Below, piece by piece: positions 7,672-16,305 of a stretch of 64,000 nt of DNA (the stretch's first letter is position 1; each line of letters opens with the position of its first letter). This stretch comes from Candidatus Krumholzibacteriia bacterium (GTDB taxonomy: Bacteria > Krumholzibacteriota > Krumholzibacteriia > LZORAL124-64-63). The DNA lies in contig JADGDU010000007.1 in the NCBI GenBank assembly GCA_016744705.1, positions 1 to 64,000 of the forward strand, given 5' to 3'. Under the pieces are notes generated by a model that was given only the letters and a program-made list of their open reading frames with translations, searched no databases and had not been told where the DNA came from. The position numbers were made by a program, and so were the translations under genes.

Positions 7672-9555
7672 ATGAAAACCAATCAAAAAATGACGGCCCT
7701 GGTCCTCACCGGAATCGCCCTTTTGTTGGGCGCCACGGCGATGGCTTCAGAATTACCAGCACAGGAAGGCCGCATGTGGGCCCCCACCGGCGATGAAGTG
7801 GGCTTCGAAAACCATGCCACCATCGAAGGCACCAGCTGGGATCCCCACGGGAACAAACCCAAGTATGCCGAAGACTGGCAACAAGAAGATGATACCCTCT
7901 TCAGTGGCCTGTTCGGTTTCCATACGGTTTTGGAAAACGGACGCACCATCCTCATCCGGGGATTTGGCCAAAGCGGAGTGGGTACCTTGGGTTCACGGTT
8001 CAAGTTGCTGACGAGCAAGCCGGACCGTTGCAAGGTGACCATCGATTTCCGCAACTTCAATAACTCCTATGACACCACCAGTGAGATGCGGGTCAATACC
8101 TTTGGTGGACCTCCGGCACCTCCGGCCCTGTCTGAAGTGCCTGGCTTGGGATGGTACAAGGGTAATATTACCTTTGCCTACAATTTGGGTAAGGGCTTTG
8201 GACTGGATCTGGGATTCAACACCATGAGCAAAGACGGCACCAAGGGCAGCTTGCTGCGCGGTGGCACCGGCTCTACGGTTCCCAACACCAAGACCTTTGA
8301 TACCACCACCAACGAATTCCAAATGGGCGTCGGCTACAGTGGCACCCAGTTGGATGTCAACGCCAAGGGTGCGTACCGCCAAACCGAAGGCGACCGCATG
8401 GTGGGCGAGCACGCTTACACTGACGACCAGACTCTCTTTCGCATGGGACTGGACGCCACCTACCGCTTGGGTACAAACAACAGCCTGATGGGTATGTTCA
8501 ATACCAGCAAGCTGGAAGCCACCAATGCTGAAACATTCAGCGGCGGAGCTTACACGCCCACCGGTGAAGCAAAAACCACCAATGGCCGCCTGGCTCTGAT
8601 TTCCCGGTTGGGTGCTTCAACCACCGCCAGAATCACTGCCGGTATGGGCACCTGGAACACAGACTTCCAGACTGACCTGGCCAGCGTCATGGAGAACATG
8701 ACCACCCGCGAACGCAGCAGCTTAGATGCAGGTGTCTTGATCACCAATAACAGCCTGTCCAAAACCCGCCTGCGCTTTGACTACCGGTTCCGTACCACCA
8801 GCCTGGAAGATGCGGTCACCGAAGACGGCACTGGCACTCAGAACATTGATCAGGATCGGGTGAGCCAACGGGCCAACCTGCGGGCTGGCATCCGCCTGGG
8901 CCGCAAAACCACCCTGAAGGCCCGTCTGGGCTGGCGCGCTCTGAATATCGAGCAAACCAACACCGGCGCCAACCTGTTCTACACCATGGGCGACCGCAAG
9001 CAAAACCGCTTCAGCGGCCGCATTGCCGTGCAAACCCGTCCTTCCACCAAAGTGCGTTTGGACGTGGGGTTCCAGGGCCACAACCAAAGCTTTGAGCGTG
9101 AAGATGTGAGCAGCGTCAAGACCACCAACAATGCCACTCAGGGTTTTGTGGGCTTGAACTACTTTGCCAGCGACCGGATCACCTTCGTGGGAACTGGTAG
9201 CTACGGTCTCGAAAAATACGAGATCGAAGACGGCCCCACCTCAGCTGCTGGCATGGGCCCGCTGACTTACGAGGGCACCACCATCCGTCTGGCTCCTGGC
9301 CTGATCGTGCAAGCGACCAACGCCATGGAACTGGAAGCTCATTACGAAATGGTGAACTTCGAAGATCCAGGCGATGCCCTGAATGAAGGCAACCAGCTGA
9401 ACAGCGACCTCAGCCGCGTCCTTCTGCGGGCCGGCTACCGAGTGGGTAAAACCATGAAGGTCAGCGCCAGTTACCGCCGCAACGAATTCGATGAGAACCG
9501 TTGGGACGATTACATCATGGATCTGTACAGCCTGTCTGTTTCTGGCAAGTTCTAG
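7672..9555 (+). CDS. MtrB/PioB-type outer-membrane beta-barrel porin of an electron conduit
   Basis: A 627-aa protein with a signal peptide (to about residue 26, ATAMAS), followed by many short alternating strands with aromatic ends and a C-terminal strand LYSLSVSGKF ending in Phe, as in outer-membrane barrels. Size and position right after the decaheme gene fit the MtrB/PioB family, a 26-to-28-strand barrel that sheathes the decaheme cytochrome. The N-terminal CXXC motif seen in Shewanella MtrB is absent; the only obvious Cys in the first part is in KPDRCKVTID. The ribosome site AAGGAGG lies 7 nt before ATG. No enzymatic motif. Family call rests on pattern and context rather than a domain search. 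Confidence 0.82.
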   Translation: MKTNQKMTALVLTGIALLLGATAMASELPAQEGRMWAPTGDEVGFENHATIEGTSWDPHGNKPKYAEDWQQEDDTLFSGLFGFHTVLENGRTILIRGFGQSGVGTLGSRFKLLTSKPDRCKVTIDFRNFNNSYDTTSEMRVNTFGGPPAPPALSEVPGLGWYKGNITFAYNLGKGFGLDLGFNTMSKDGTKGSLLRGGTGSTVPNTKTFDTTTNEFQMGVGYSGTQLDVNAKGAYRQTEGDRMVGEHAYTDDQTLFRMGLDATYRLGTNNSLMGMFNTSKLEATNAETFSGGAYTPTGEAKTTNGRLALISRLGASTTARITAGMGTWNTDFQTDLASVMENMTTRERSSLDAGVLITNNSLSKTRLRFDYRFRTTSLEDAVTEDGTGTQNIDQDRVSQRANLRAGIRLGRKTTLKARLGWRALNIEQTNTGANLFYTMGDRKQNRFSGRIAVQTRPSTKVRLDVGFQGHNQSFEREDVSSVKTTNNATQGFVGLNYFASDRITFVGTGSYGLEKYEIEDGPTSAAGMGPLTYEGTTIRLAPGLIVQATNAMELEAHYEMVNFEDPGDALNEGNQLNSDLSRVLLRAGYRVGKTMKVSASYRRNEFDENRWDDYIMDLYSLSVSGKF

Positions 9556-9567
9556 GAACCAAAGAAA

Positions 9568-10188
9568 GTGATGATGAAAAGCACTTCGAGACCAGCCGAC
9601 CGGCGCCAACAGATTCTCCGTGAAGCTACGGTTCTGTTCACCGCCAATGGATATGACGGGACTTCCATCCGCGTCATTGCCAAGAGCTGTGGTATCACCG
9701 AAGCGGCTATTTACCGTCATTTTGAGAACAAAGAAAACCTCTACGAAGTGGTCATTGGAGATAAGGCTCGGCAACATGACATCACCAGGAAGCTGGCCCC
9801 CAACAAGGGGCAAGGTTCCATCGAGGAAGTCCTCACTGTCATTGCCGAGCACATTCTCTCCCTGGCCGACAGCGACCCCCAATTGATGCAACTCATGTTC
9901 CGCAACAGTTTCCAGGATGGCCCCGTGGCTCGGAGGCTGTTTCAGGATATTCGTATGCCGTATATCGATTTCCTGGCCCATGAGTTGGATGAGCGTCAAA
10001 AAACCGGGGAAGTGTGTGAGGTCAATTCTTTCACTTCCAGCCGATGTTTCGTGGGCATGGTCATGGACTGTGCCCTGAACACCGGTGTATGGACGAGACT
10101 GACAAGCGAAGAGTTCGTTGCTGCAAAGGTCATTTGCAACAACGTGCCTATTTTTGCCCGTGGTCTGATGAACAGTGCCGTGTCTTGA
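9568..10188 (+). CDS. TetR/AcrR-family transcriptional regulator inside the conduit operon
   Basis: A 206-aa regulator with an N-terminal TetR helix-turn-helix: RRQQILREATVLFTANGYDGTSIRVIAKSCGITEAAIYRHFENKENLY in outline, where ITEAAIYRHF is the recognition helix and KENLY closes the domain. The C-terminal part is a helical ligand-binding domain with no recognisable class. It starts 12 nt after the porin stop (GTG; two ATG codons follow at once and are alternatives) and ends 29 nt before the selenocysteine-type cytochrome. The in-operon position suggests it controls this cluster; the perfect 20-bp palindrome at 11775-11794 is a candidate operator. The inducing ligand is unknown. Confidence 0.88.
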   Translation: MMMKSTSRPADRRQQILREATVLFTANGYDGTSIRVIAKSCGITEAAIYRHFENKENLYEVVIGDKARQHDITRKLAPNKGQGSIEEVLTVIAEHILSLADSDPQLMQLMFRNSFQDGPVARRLFQDIRMPYIDFLAHELDERQKTGEVCEVNSFTSSRCFVGMVMDCALNTGVWTRLTSEEFVAAKVICNNVPIFARGLMNSAVS

Positions 10189-10199
10189 AAAAACACGGC
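10177..10199 (+). other. Hairpin spanning the tetR stop codon
   Basis: GCCGTGT and ACACGGC form a 7-bp stem around a 9-nt loop, overlapping the tetR stop and lying 18 nt before the next start codon. There is no T-tract, so it may tune mRNA stability or coupling rather than terminate. Confidence 0.3.
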
Positions 10200-10217
10200 C
10201 AAACTTGGGAGTTTCCG

Positions 10218-11729
10218 ATGAGACACTTTTTGACAATCAGCGTTCTGTTGCTGGTGCCACTTTTCTTCCTCTGGGGTTGTGACAACGACACCTCCAATGG
10301 AGACATTGGCGATGGCGGCGACCCGGTTGGAACCGACATGACATGCATTGGCTGCCACTCCAGCAGGGAAAATTTGGAGTTGGCTCTCGGCGGTAAAGTC
10401 GAAGGTTCGAAAGTGAGGGTCCCCAATAAGGACGATGGTTGAGGCGGCGTCGTACCCGAGCTGGAAGCTTGGGAAAAAGTTTTGATCGCCAACAGCAACG
10501 GCAGTTCCGCTTCTTTCATGACCAGTGTTCATGGTCCTGATTATTCTGGTAACGCCATTGAGCATGCCCTGACCTGCCAAATGTGCCACAACGGACCAGC
10601 TGACAATACCTTTGAAGACATGGCCGAGGCCCACACCGGCATCGTGCGCGACCCCAGCACCGGTGGCGACATCGGTTGCCTGCAGTGCCACGACGAAGAA
10701 TTTGGCGCCACGGCTTGTGACAATTGTCATGAGAGCATTGCGGCCTCGTCAGCCAATAGCCTTCACACGAATTTGTGGGGCGAAAAAGCAGCCATCGAAT
10801 TGCGGGGCGACTGCACCTTCGACGGCAGCGGATACGAAGACATGTTCACCAACAAATGTGGTGGATGCCATACGACCTGTGGTCAGTGCCACGTTAGCCG
10901 GCCCAACAGTGTGGGTGGCGGGTTCCCCAAATTTGGTGGAGTCATCTACTCAGCTCATGGGTTCAACCGCACTCCAGACCAGACCGAAAACTGCACAGCC
11001 TGTCACGGCAGCCGCGTGGGTACCGATTATAACGGCGACCTCGACGGCAACGTGCGCGACACTCACCGCAACCAGGGTATGAAGTGCGAAGCCTGTCACA
11101 CCGGCGAAGAAATGCACGGTGACGGACAATACGAGGGCGACCACTACAACCATCGCTATGAAGTGGCCACCATGCCTCGTTGCGAGAATTGCCACAGCAC
11201 TCTCAGTGACAATCAGTTCCATAACGCCCATGTTGACGGCTTTGTTGATGGCGGAAACCTGCAGTGCCAGGTTTGCCATTCGCAACCGTACAAGAACTGC
11301 ACCAACTGCCATAACCTGGTGGCTGATGAGAAGACCGACAAATACGACATCAACCCCAGTGTGGTTCAGTTCAAGATCGCCAAAAATCCTAGTGCTCATC
11401 GTTCGGAATACGACTACTCTGTGGTGCGCCACGTGCCAGTCGATCCCGATACTTATGCTGACTGGGGCCTGACTCTGCCCGATTATCTAATCGAGCCCAC
11501 CTGGAAATATGCTTCACCTCATAACGTGATTCTGAGCACACCTCAGACCACTGTTGAGGACGGGCAAGGCTGTGGTGCATCCTGCCACGGCACTCCCGAC
11601 AGTCCTGAAGGCTTTTTCCTGAGAGAAAGCGATCTGCGCGATTTGAGCGGCAATCCGCTCGTTGACTACGACGCCAACATTGGCATCGTAATACCGGACG
11701 ACAGCCCGGTTTTTAACGAAGAAGAATAG
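10218..11729 (+). CDS. Multiheme c-type cytochrome lipoprotein with predicted selenocysteine (in-frame UGA, Sec75)
   Basis: A 503-aa product if the TGA at 10440-10442 is read as selenocysteine. The start ATG has GGGAG 6 nt upstream; the signal ends in the lipobox LWGC (Cys21), so it is a membrane-anchored, probably outer-surface lipoprotein. Haem motifs: CIGCH at 43-47 before the UGA, then ten more CXXCH (CQMCH, CLQCH, CDNCH, CGGCH, CGQCH, CTACH, CEACH, CENCH, CQVCH, CTNCH) and a CX3CH (CGASCH) near the C-terminus, twelve sites in all. The frame is uninterrupted on both sides of the TGA with no change in composition, and a SECIS-like hairpin follows. Context: terminal or outer cytochrome of the porin conduit. 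It recalls Geobacter ExtKL (memory, unchecked). The alternative, a nonsense-mutated gene, is less likely. Confidence 0.85.
10440..10473 (+). promoter_or_regulatory. SECIS-like element following in-frame UGA codon
   Basis: Twelve nucleotides after the TGA, CCCGAGCT (10455-10462) pairs with AGCTTGGG (10466-10473) in a continuous 8-bp stem with one G-U pair. The loop is GGA at 21-23 nt after the UGA. Bacterial SECIS elements need a short stem with a G in the first two loop positions about 16-37 nt after UGA; both conditions hold. Confidence 0.75.
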
Positions 11730-11736
11730 TCGAGAG

Positions 11737-11763
11737 GTCGGCTGCCCAGGGGGGGAAGCCGAC
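11737..11763 (+). other. Intergenic hairpin after the cytochrome gene
   Basis: GTCGGCT and AGCCGAC form a 7-bp stem with a 13-nt purine-rich loop just after the cytochrome stop. No T-run follows, so strong termination is unlikely; it could be a processing or stability element between two operon genes. Confidence 0.35.
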
Positions 11764-11774
11764 CAGTTAAACGC

Positions 11775-11794
11775 CGGGGTGAAATTTCACCCCG
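11775..11794. promoter_or_regulatory. Perfect 20-bp palindrome upstream of rhodanese gene (candidate operator)
   Basis: CGGGGTGAAATTTCACCCCG is an exact inverted repeat with no spacer, 40 nt upstream of the rhodanese lipoprotein start. The form fits a binding site for a homodimeric regulator such as the TetR protein in the same cluster; an RNA hairpin is the alternative. Confidence 0.45.
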
Positions 11795-11834
11795 ACGAAA
11801 CGGGTCCTCTGGACTCACAAAAGGAGAACGCAAA

Positions 11835-13703
11835 ATGAAAACGCGTCTTACATGGTTATTAATTCTCATGCTGGCCCTGAATGTATTCGTGGGTTGCTCA
11901 GATGACGATGATGATGGTGATATCGGAAATCCATCCGAAACGGCGTTTGAAGTGATGGCAGCTGCTGGTGCTGCATATGTTAACGACAGTGCCCAGTGCC
12001 CTGGCGTTTTCTCAGCTGTTTCCCTGGAAGCCAACCTTGACCTCTACACCGTGATTGATATCCGCCAGGAAGTTGACTACCTGGCAGGCCACATTCCTGG
12101 TGCTTACAATTCCAGCCTGGGCACATTGCTCGACGATTTGGCTAACACCATTCCTTCCGGAAAACCCTACGTGGTTGCTTGCTACTCTGGCCAATCTGCC
12201 GGTCATGCAAAAATCGCCATGGAATTGGCCGGTTACGATGATGTTCACAGCTTGTTGTTCGGCATGAGCTCCTGGAGCCTCGAATTGGACAGCTGGACTG
12301 CCAATTGCGCCAACACTTTGACCACCGTGGAGACCACCAATAATAATGCTGATCTCACCGAACACGCTTTCCCCACTCTCAGCGAAAGCAACAGCACTGT
12401 TGTAGCTGCACGTGTGGATGCCATGTTGGCTGGTGGCTTCAAGGGCATCGCTTATACCGCCGTGGAAGCCAACCCCGAAAGCTACTTCATCATCAACTAC
12501 TTTGGTGAAGCCGATTATGAAGGAACTGGTGGATCAGGCGTTCCTGGTCACATCGGTGGTGCTTTCCAGTTCACTCCTTATGCCAGTATGGCTATGGACG
12601 AAATGCTGCCCAACATCCCCACAGACATGCCTGTGGTTGTGTATTGCTGGACCGGCCAGCACAGTAGCCAGATCACCGCTTATCTGAACATGCTGGGCTA
12701 TGATGCTTACAGCCTGAAATTCGGATCCAACAACCTGTTCTATGACGACCTGACTGCCCACAAGTGGGGCGCAGGTGCACAGAACGATTTCACTTTGGAA
12801 ATGGGCTACCCCGCTTCCGAAACTTTCACCACCATCGCCACCTCTCTGCTTGACTATGTCAACGACAGCGCGGATTGCCCTGGTGTCATGAGTGCCGTGG
12901 ACTTGAACGACAACCTGGCCCTGTGGACCGTCATCGACATTCGCAGCGCGGAACATTACAACGCCGGTCACATTGACGGTGCTTATAACTCCTCGCTGAG
13001 CACAATTGAAGATGACATCGCCAATGGCGACATCCCCACCGACCTTCCTTTCATCGTGGCTTGCTACACTGGCCAGTCGGCCGGTCATGTCAAAGTCGCC
13101 TTGGAAATGATGGGTTATGAAGATACCAAGAGTCTGCTGTTTGGCATGAGCTCCTGGAACACTTCTCTGGACAGCTGGACGGCTAACACCGGTAACAATC
13201 TGGGTACTGCCGAAACAAGCAACAACAATCCTGGTCTTGTTTACAACATGTATCCAAACCTGGATGGCGAAACTCTGGACTCACGGGTGACTGCCATGTT
13301 GGACGGTGGCTTCAAGGGTATCAACTATACCGCCATCGATGGTAACTTGGGTGATTACTTCATCATCAACTACTTTGGTTTGGATGATTACGAAGGCAAT
13401 GGCATGTCTGGCGTTCCCGGTCATATCGAAGGTGCCTTCCAGTTCACTCCTTACGCAAGCATGGGTATTGACGAAATGCTGGGCAACATCCCCACAGATA
13501 TGCCTGTCGTGGTGTACTGCTGGACTGGACAGCACAGTAGCCAGATCACTGCCTATCTGAACATGCTGGGTTACGATGCCTACAGCCTGAAATTTGGATC
13601 CAACAACTTGTTCTATGACGACCTGACAGCTCACAAGTGGAGCGTAGGCGCACAGAACGATTTCACTTTGGTTCCTACGCCCGTTATGGTGGCAAATTTC
13701 TAG
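11835..13703 (+). CDS. Lipoprotein with four rhodanese-like domains (two tandem pairs)
   Basis: A 622-aa protein with a lipobox VFVGC at about residue 21, preceded by AAGGAG. It contains four rhodanese domains, each with an active-site Cys loop: CYSGQSAG (Cys116), CWTGQHSS (Cys271), CYTGQSAG (Cys410) and CWTGQHSS (Cys562). Domains 1/3 and 2/4 correspond, showing duplication of a two-domain unit of about 290 residues; a stretch of about 45 residues around Cys271 and Cys562 is identical while the DNA differs mostly at third positions. Rhodaneses move sulfane sulfur (or selenium) via a Cys persulfide. Being a lipoprotein next to an electron conduit, it likely works in the periplasm or on the cell surface on sulfur, selenium or tellurium species; this is inference. 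It resembles Geobacter ExtH in neighbourhood. Confidence 0.88.
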   Translation: MKTRLTWLLILMLALNVFVGCSDDDDDGDIGNPSETAFEVMAAAGAAYVNDSAQCPGVFSAVSLEANLDLYTVIDIRQEVDYLAGHIPGAYNSSLGTLLDDLANTIPSGKPYVVACYSGQSAGHAKIAMELAGYDDVHSLLFGMSSWSLELDSWTANCANTLTTVETTNNNADLTEHAFPTLSESNSTVVAARVDAMLAGGFKGIAYTAVEANPESYFIINYFGEADYEGTGGSGVPGHIGGAFQFTPYASMAMDEMLPNIPTDMPVVVYCWTGQHSSQITAYLNMLGYDAYSLKFGSNNLFYDDLTAHKWGAGAQNDFTLEMGYPASETFTTIATSLLDYVNDSADCPGVMSAVDLNDNLALWTVIDIRSAEHYNAGHIDGAYNSSLSTIEDDIANGDIPTDLPFIVACYTGQSAGHVKVALEMMGYEDTKSLLFGMSSWNTSLDSWTANTGNNLGTAETSNNNPGLVYNMYPNLDGETLDSRVTAMLDGGFKGINYTAIDGNLGDYFIINYFGLDDYEGNGMSGVPGHIEGAFQFTPYASMGIDEMLGNIPTDMPVVVYCWTGQHSSQITAYLNMLGYDAYSLKFGSNNLFYDDLTAHKWSVGAQNDFTLVPTPVMVANF

Positions 13704-13728
13704 CACAGGCTTGAAATAAGGTGAGATG

Positions 13729-13760
13729 AAGGGAGGGCTTTCGGGCCCTCCCTTTCTTTT
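13729..13760 (+). terminator. Rho-independent terminator of the conduit operon
   Basis: AAGGGAGGGC and GCCCTCCCTT pair over 10 bp around TTTCGG, followed by TCTTTT. It lies 26 nt after the rhodanese stop and abuts the stop of the convergent hypE, so it separates the two transcription units. Confidence 0.85.
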
Positions 13761-14811
13761 AGCAGATTCTTGGCAGTTGTTCGCCGATGGGCATATCCAC
13801 AATACGCTCGGCCCCAAGACCAGTGATCATCGTCACAAGCCCAGGGTGTTGCTGCACCACTTCGCCCAGGATCACAGCATCACGGCCGTGCTTGTGACCC
13901 CGCATGGCTGCCAGGACCTCTTCAGCATCCCCAGGTGGAACCACGGCAATCAATTTGCCTTCGTTGGCCACATACAGCGGATCAATGCCCAGAATTTCAC
14001 AGGCGCCCATCACATCGGGTCGTACAGGAAGTTCATCACTGTGCAGCCGGATACCCATCTCGCTGGCGGCAGCAAATTCATTCAGAGTGGTGGCCGCTCC
14101 GCCACGGGTGGGGTCGCGCATGGCCCTGATGTGAGGACACACCGCCAGCATCTCTTTGATCAACCCATTCAGTGCCGCGCTATCACTCAAAATGGGAGCT
14201 TGGAAGCTGAGCTTCTCCCGCACCGTCATCACCGCCATGCCATGGTCGGCCAGCGTACCCGAAAGTAATATTTTATCCCCGGGCTGAATGTTGCGACTGT
14301 CCATTTCCAAATGCTGGGGAATCACTCCCACCCCGGACGTATTGATAAAAATCTTATCGCAGGAGCCATGATCCACCACTTTGGTGTCGCCCGTGACAAT
14401 GCGCACACCAGCCAGGGCCGCCGCCTCTTCCATGCTGCACAAAATCCGGTGAAAATCGGCCATGGGCAGACCCTCTTCCAGCACAAAGCCCACACTCAAA
14501 GCCGCGACGTCCGCACCGCTCATGGCCACGTCGTTCACGGTGCCGTTGATGGCCAGGTCGCCAATATCTCCTCCAGGAAAAAAGATAGGGTTGACCACAA
14601 AAGTATCGGTGGAAAACGCCAGTTTCCCCGGGGGCAAGTCCAAGACGGCCTGGTCTTCCATCCGGTCCAGTTCCGGGCTGCTGAAGCGCGGCACAATGAG
14701 CTTGTCGATGAGGTCGGCAGAGAGCCGTCCACCCGCACCGTGAGCCAGTTGGATGGTATCGTGATCCATCAAAGGCAGGGGGCAACTCATGTTGCTGAAG
14801 TCAGGTTTCAC
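13759..14811 (-). CDS. hypE: [NiFe] hydrogenase maturation protein HypE (carbamoyl dehydratase)
   Basis: A 350-aa protein. HypE takes the carbamoyl group from HypF on its C-terminal Cys and dehydrates it with ATP to a thiocyanate, giving the CN ligands of the NiFe site. The C-terminus is PRIC with the required terminal Cys; the ATP-binding region reads [14 protein letters not shown], and [19 protein letters not shown] and RDPTRGG are typical of the HypE/PurM family. The GTG start at 14811 overlaps the hypD stop (GTGA) and has AAGGGA just upstream; a later ATG at 14790 is an alternative. Last gene of hypCDE. Cytoplasmic. Confidence 0.95.
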   Translation of the reverse strand: MKPDFSNMSCPLPLMDHDTIQLAHGAGGRLSADLIDKLIVPRFSSPELDRMEDQAVLDLPPGKLAFSTDTFVVNPIFFPGGDIGDLAINGTVNDVAMSGADVAALSVGFVLEEGLPMADFHRILCSMEEAAALAGVRIVTGDTKVVDHGSCDKIFINTSGVGVIPQHLEMDSRNIQPGDKILLSGTLADHGMAVMTVREKLSFQAPILSDSAALNGLIKEMLAVCPHIRAMRDPTRGGAATTLNEFAAASEMGIRLHSDELPVRPDVMGACEILGIDPLYVANEGKLIAVVPPGDAEEVLAAMRGHKHGRDAVILGEVVQQHPGLVTMITGLGAERIVDMPIGEQLPRIC

Positions 14812-15902
14812 AGCAATCCCTTTCGGGTGTATTTGTGGTAGGCGGCGCAGGCCCCTTCGCTGGAAACCATGGTGGCGCCCAGGGGATTCATGGGGGTGCA
14901 TTCTTTGCCAAAAGCCGGGCATTCGTCAGGTTTCTTAAGCCCTTGCAGGATTTCACCGGCAATGCAGACGGCAGGCTCTTTCGTGGTGATGCCCGTCACA
15001 TCAAATTTCCGCTCAGCATCAAAAGCGGCCAGCTCGTCCCGAATGCGCATCCCGCTCATGGGGATGGTGCCGATGCCGCGCCATTTTTTATCGCACACTT
15101 CGTACACTTCATCCACCACCGCCTGGGCCGCAGGATTGCCCTGCTTACGGACCGCCCTTAAATACTGGTTGGCCACAGCCGGACGGCCATCTTCCAGCAA
15201 CTCGATAGTCTTGAGAATACCATCAAGGATATCCACGGATTCAAAACCTGTGGGCACAATGGGCACACCGTATTTCTCGGCGATGGGTTCGTATTCTTCC
15301 CATCCGGTGATGGCGCACACATGGCCAGCGGCCAGAAATCCCTGCACCCGGTTTTGGGGAGATGAAAGTATGGCTTCCATGGCTGGCGGGACCAGCACAT
15401 GGCTGACAATTTCACTGAAGTTGGTGAGACCCTCGGCCACAGCCTGCTTTAGGGCCATGGCATTTCCCGGGGCGGTGGTTTCGAAGCCCACCGCCAGAAA
15501 AACCACTTCGTGATCTGGATTTGCGCGGGCAATGTTCAAGGCTTCGAGAGGAGAATAGACCATGCGCACATCGCCGCCCCGGCTTTTGACACGGAAGAGA
15601 TCATCGTGACTGCCGGGCACCCGGAGCATATCGCCAAAAGAAGTAAATATTACTTTTTCCCGAGCGGCGATGGCCAGGGCGCGGTCAATGGTTTCCAGTG
15701 GGGTGACGCAAACAGGACAGCCGGGCCCATGTACGAGGGTGATATCTTTGGGCAACATCTGGTCAATGCCATGGCGCATGATGGAGTGGGTTTGGCCTCC
15801 ACAAATTTCCATAATCACCCAAGGCTGGGTCACCGCTTTTTTGATTCTTTCAAGGAGGGAACGGGCCAGGTCCGGGTCGCGAAATTCAGAAAGATATTTC
15901 AT
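14808..15902 (-). CDS. hypD: [NiFe] hydrogenase maturation protein HypD
   Basis: A 364-aa iron-sulfur protein forming the scaffold, with HypC, where the Fe(CN)2CO group is assembled. Conserved motifs visible: [10 protein letters not shown] near residue 36, [10 protein letters not shown] near residue 65, AVGFETTAP in the middle, and the C-terminal cluster region with Cys in [22 protein letters not shown] and [10 protein letters not shown]. Start chosen at ATG 15902, which shares a base with the hypC stop (TGATG); GTG at 15905 is also possible. Overlaps hypE by 4 nt at its 3' end. Confidence 0.95.
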   Translation of the reverse strand: MKYLSEFRDPDLARSLLERIKKAVTQPWVIMEICGGQTHSIMRHGIDQMLPKDITLVHGPGCPVCVTPLETIDRALAIAAREKVIFTSFGDMLRVPGSHDDLFRVKSRGGDVRMVYSPLEALNIARANPDHEVVFLAVGFETTAPGNAMALKQAVAEGLTNFSEIVSHVLVPPAMEAILSSPQNRVQGFLAAGHVCAITGWEEYEPIAEKYGVPIVPTGFESVDILDGILKTIELLEDGRPAVANQYLRAVRKQGNPAAQAVVDEVYEVCDKKWRGIGTIPMSGMRIRDELAAFDAERKFDVTGITTKEPAVCIAGEILQGLKKPDECPAFGKECTPMNPLGATMVSSEGACAAYHKYTRKGLL

Positions 15903-16165
15903 CACTGACCATCTTTTTCCAGAGATGCATCGGCTTCCATCAACGCTGACAGTCGGGTCAGTTCCTGCAAAGAGGCCAAAGCTTCGTCCTCGTTAAGAAT
16001 CTGCAGTGCGAACCCTGCGTGCACGATGACATACTGGCCCACTTCTACTTCCGGTGTATAAGCCAAACAGGCATTGTTGCGGGCACCGCTGAAATCGATC
16101 AAACCCATGGTCAGACCGTTTTCTTCAAATTTTTCAATGATTTTACCGGGGATGGCCAGGCACAT
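15902..16165 (-). CDS. hypC: [NiFe] hydrogenase maturation chaperone HypC/HybG
   Basis: An 87-aa small chaperone that begins MCLAIPGKI, with the essential Cys2 that coordinates iron and binds HypD and the hydrogenase large subunit. The strand core [42 protein letters not shown], seen here in outline, is the normal OB-like fold of the family. Start set at the ATG preceded by GAAAGGA; an upstream in-frame ATG would bury the required N-terminal Cys. First gene of the hypCDE block, with a candidate promoter just upstream. Confidence 0.94.
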   Translation of the reverse strand: MCLAIPGKIIEKFEENGLTMGLIDFSGARNNACLAYTPEVEVGQYVIVHAGFALQILNEDEALASLQELTRLSALMEADASLEKDGQ

Positions 16166-16202
16166 GCCAGATCCTTTCGAGTGGAGCAAAGTGTATATCC
16201 CA

Positions 16203-16231
16203 AAGATAGGAAAGGAATGTTATTTGTCTAA
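16203..16231 (-). promoter_or_regulatory. Candidate promoter for hypCDE
   Basis: On the minus strand TTAGAC, 17 nt, TATCTT, ending 37 nt before the hypC start. It lies back to back with the candidate rightward promoter at 16235. Confidence 0.4.
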
Positions 16232-16234
16232 CAG

Positions 16235-16263
16235 TTGCTGCGTAAATTGCCTACACTTAGACT
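16235..16263 (+). promoter_or_regulatory. Candidate promoter for the SRPBCC gene
   Basis: TTGCTG, 17-nt spacer, TAGACT, about 42 nt before the start codon; divergent from the hypC promoter. Confidence 0.4.
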
Positions 16264-16305
16264 GCCTGAAATGGAAGCCAAACTCAACAGGAATTGAGAC
16301 ATCTC

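Noticed and set aside
9241..10236. A 331-codon open frame on the minus strand over the porin end and tetR
   Set aside because: Antisense to the porin and the TetR gene, without ribosome site or motifs.
10440..10442. In-frame TGA read as a true stop, splitting the cytochrome into two genes
   Set aside because: The downstream part lacks its own signal peptide and ribosome site, the frame continues without disturbance, and a SECIS-like hairpin follows.
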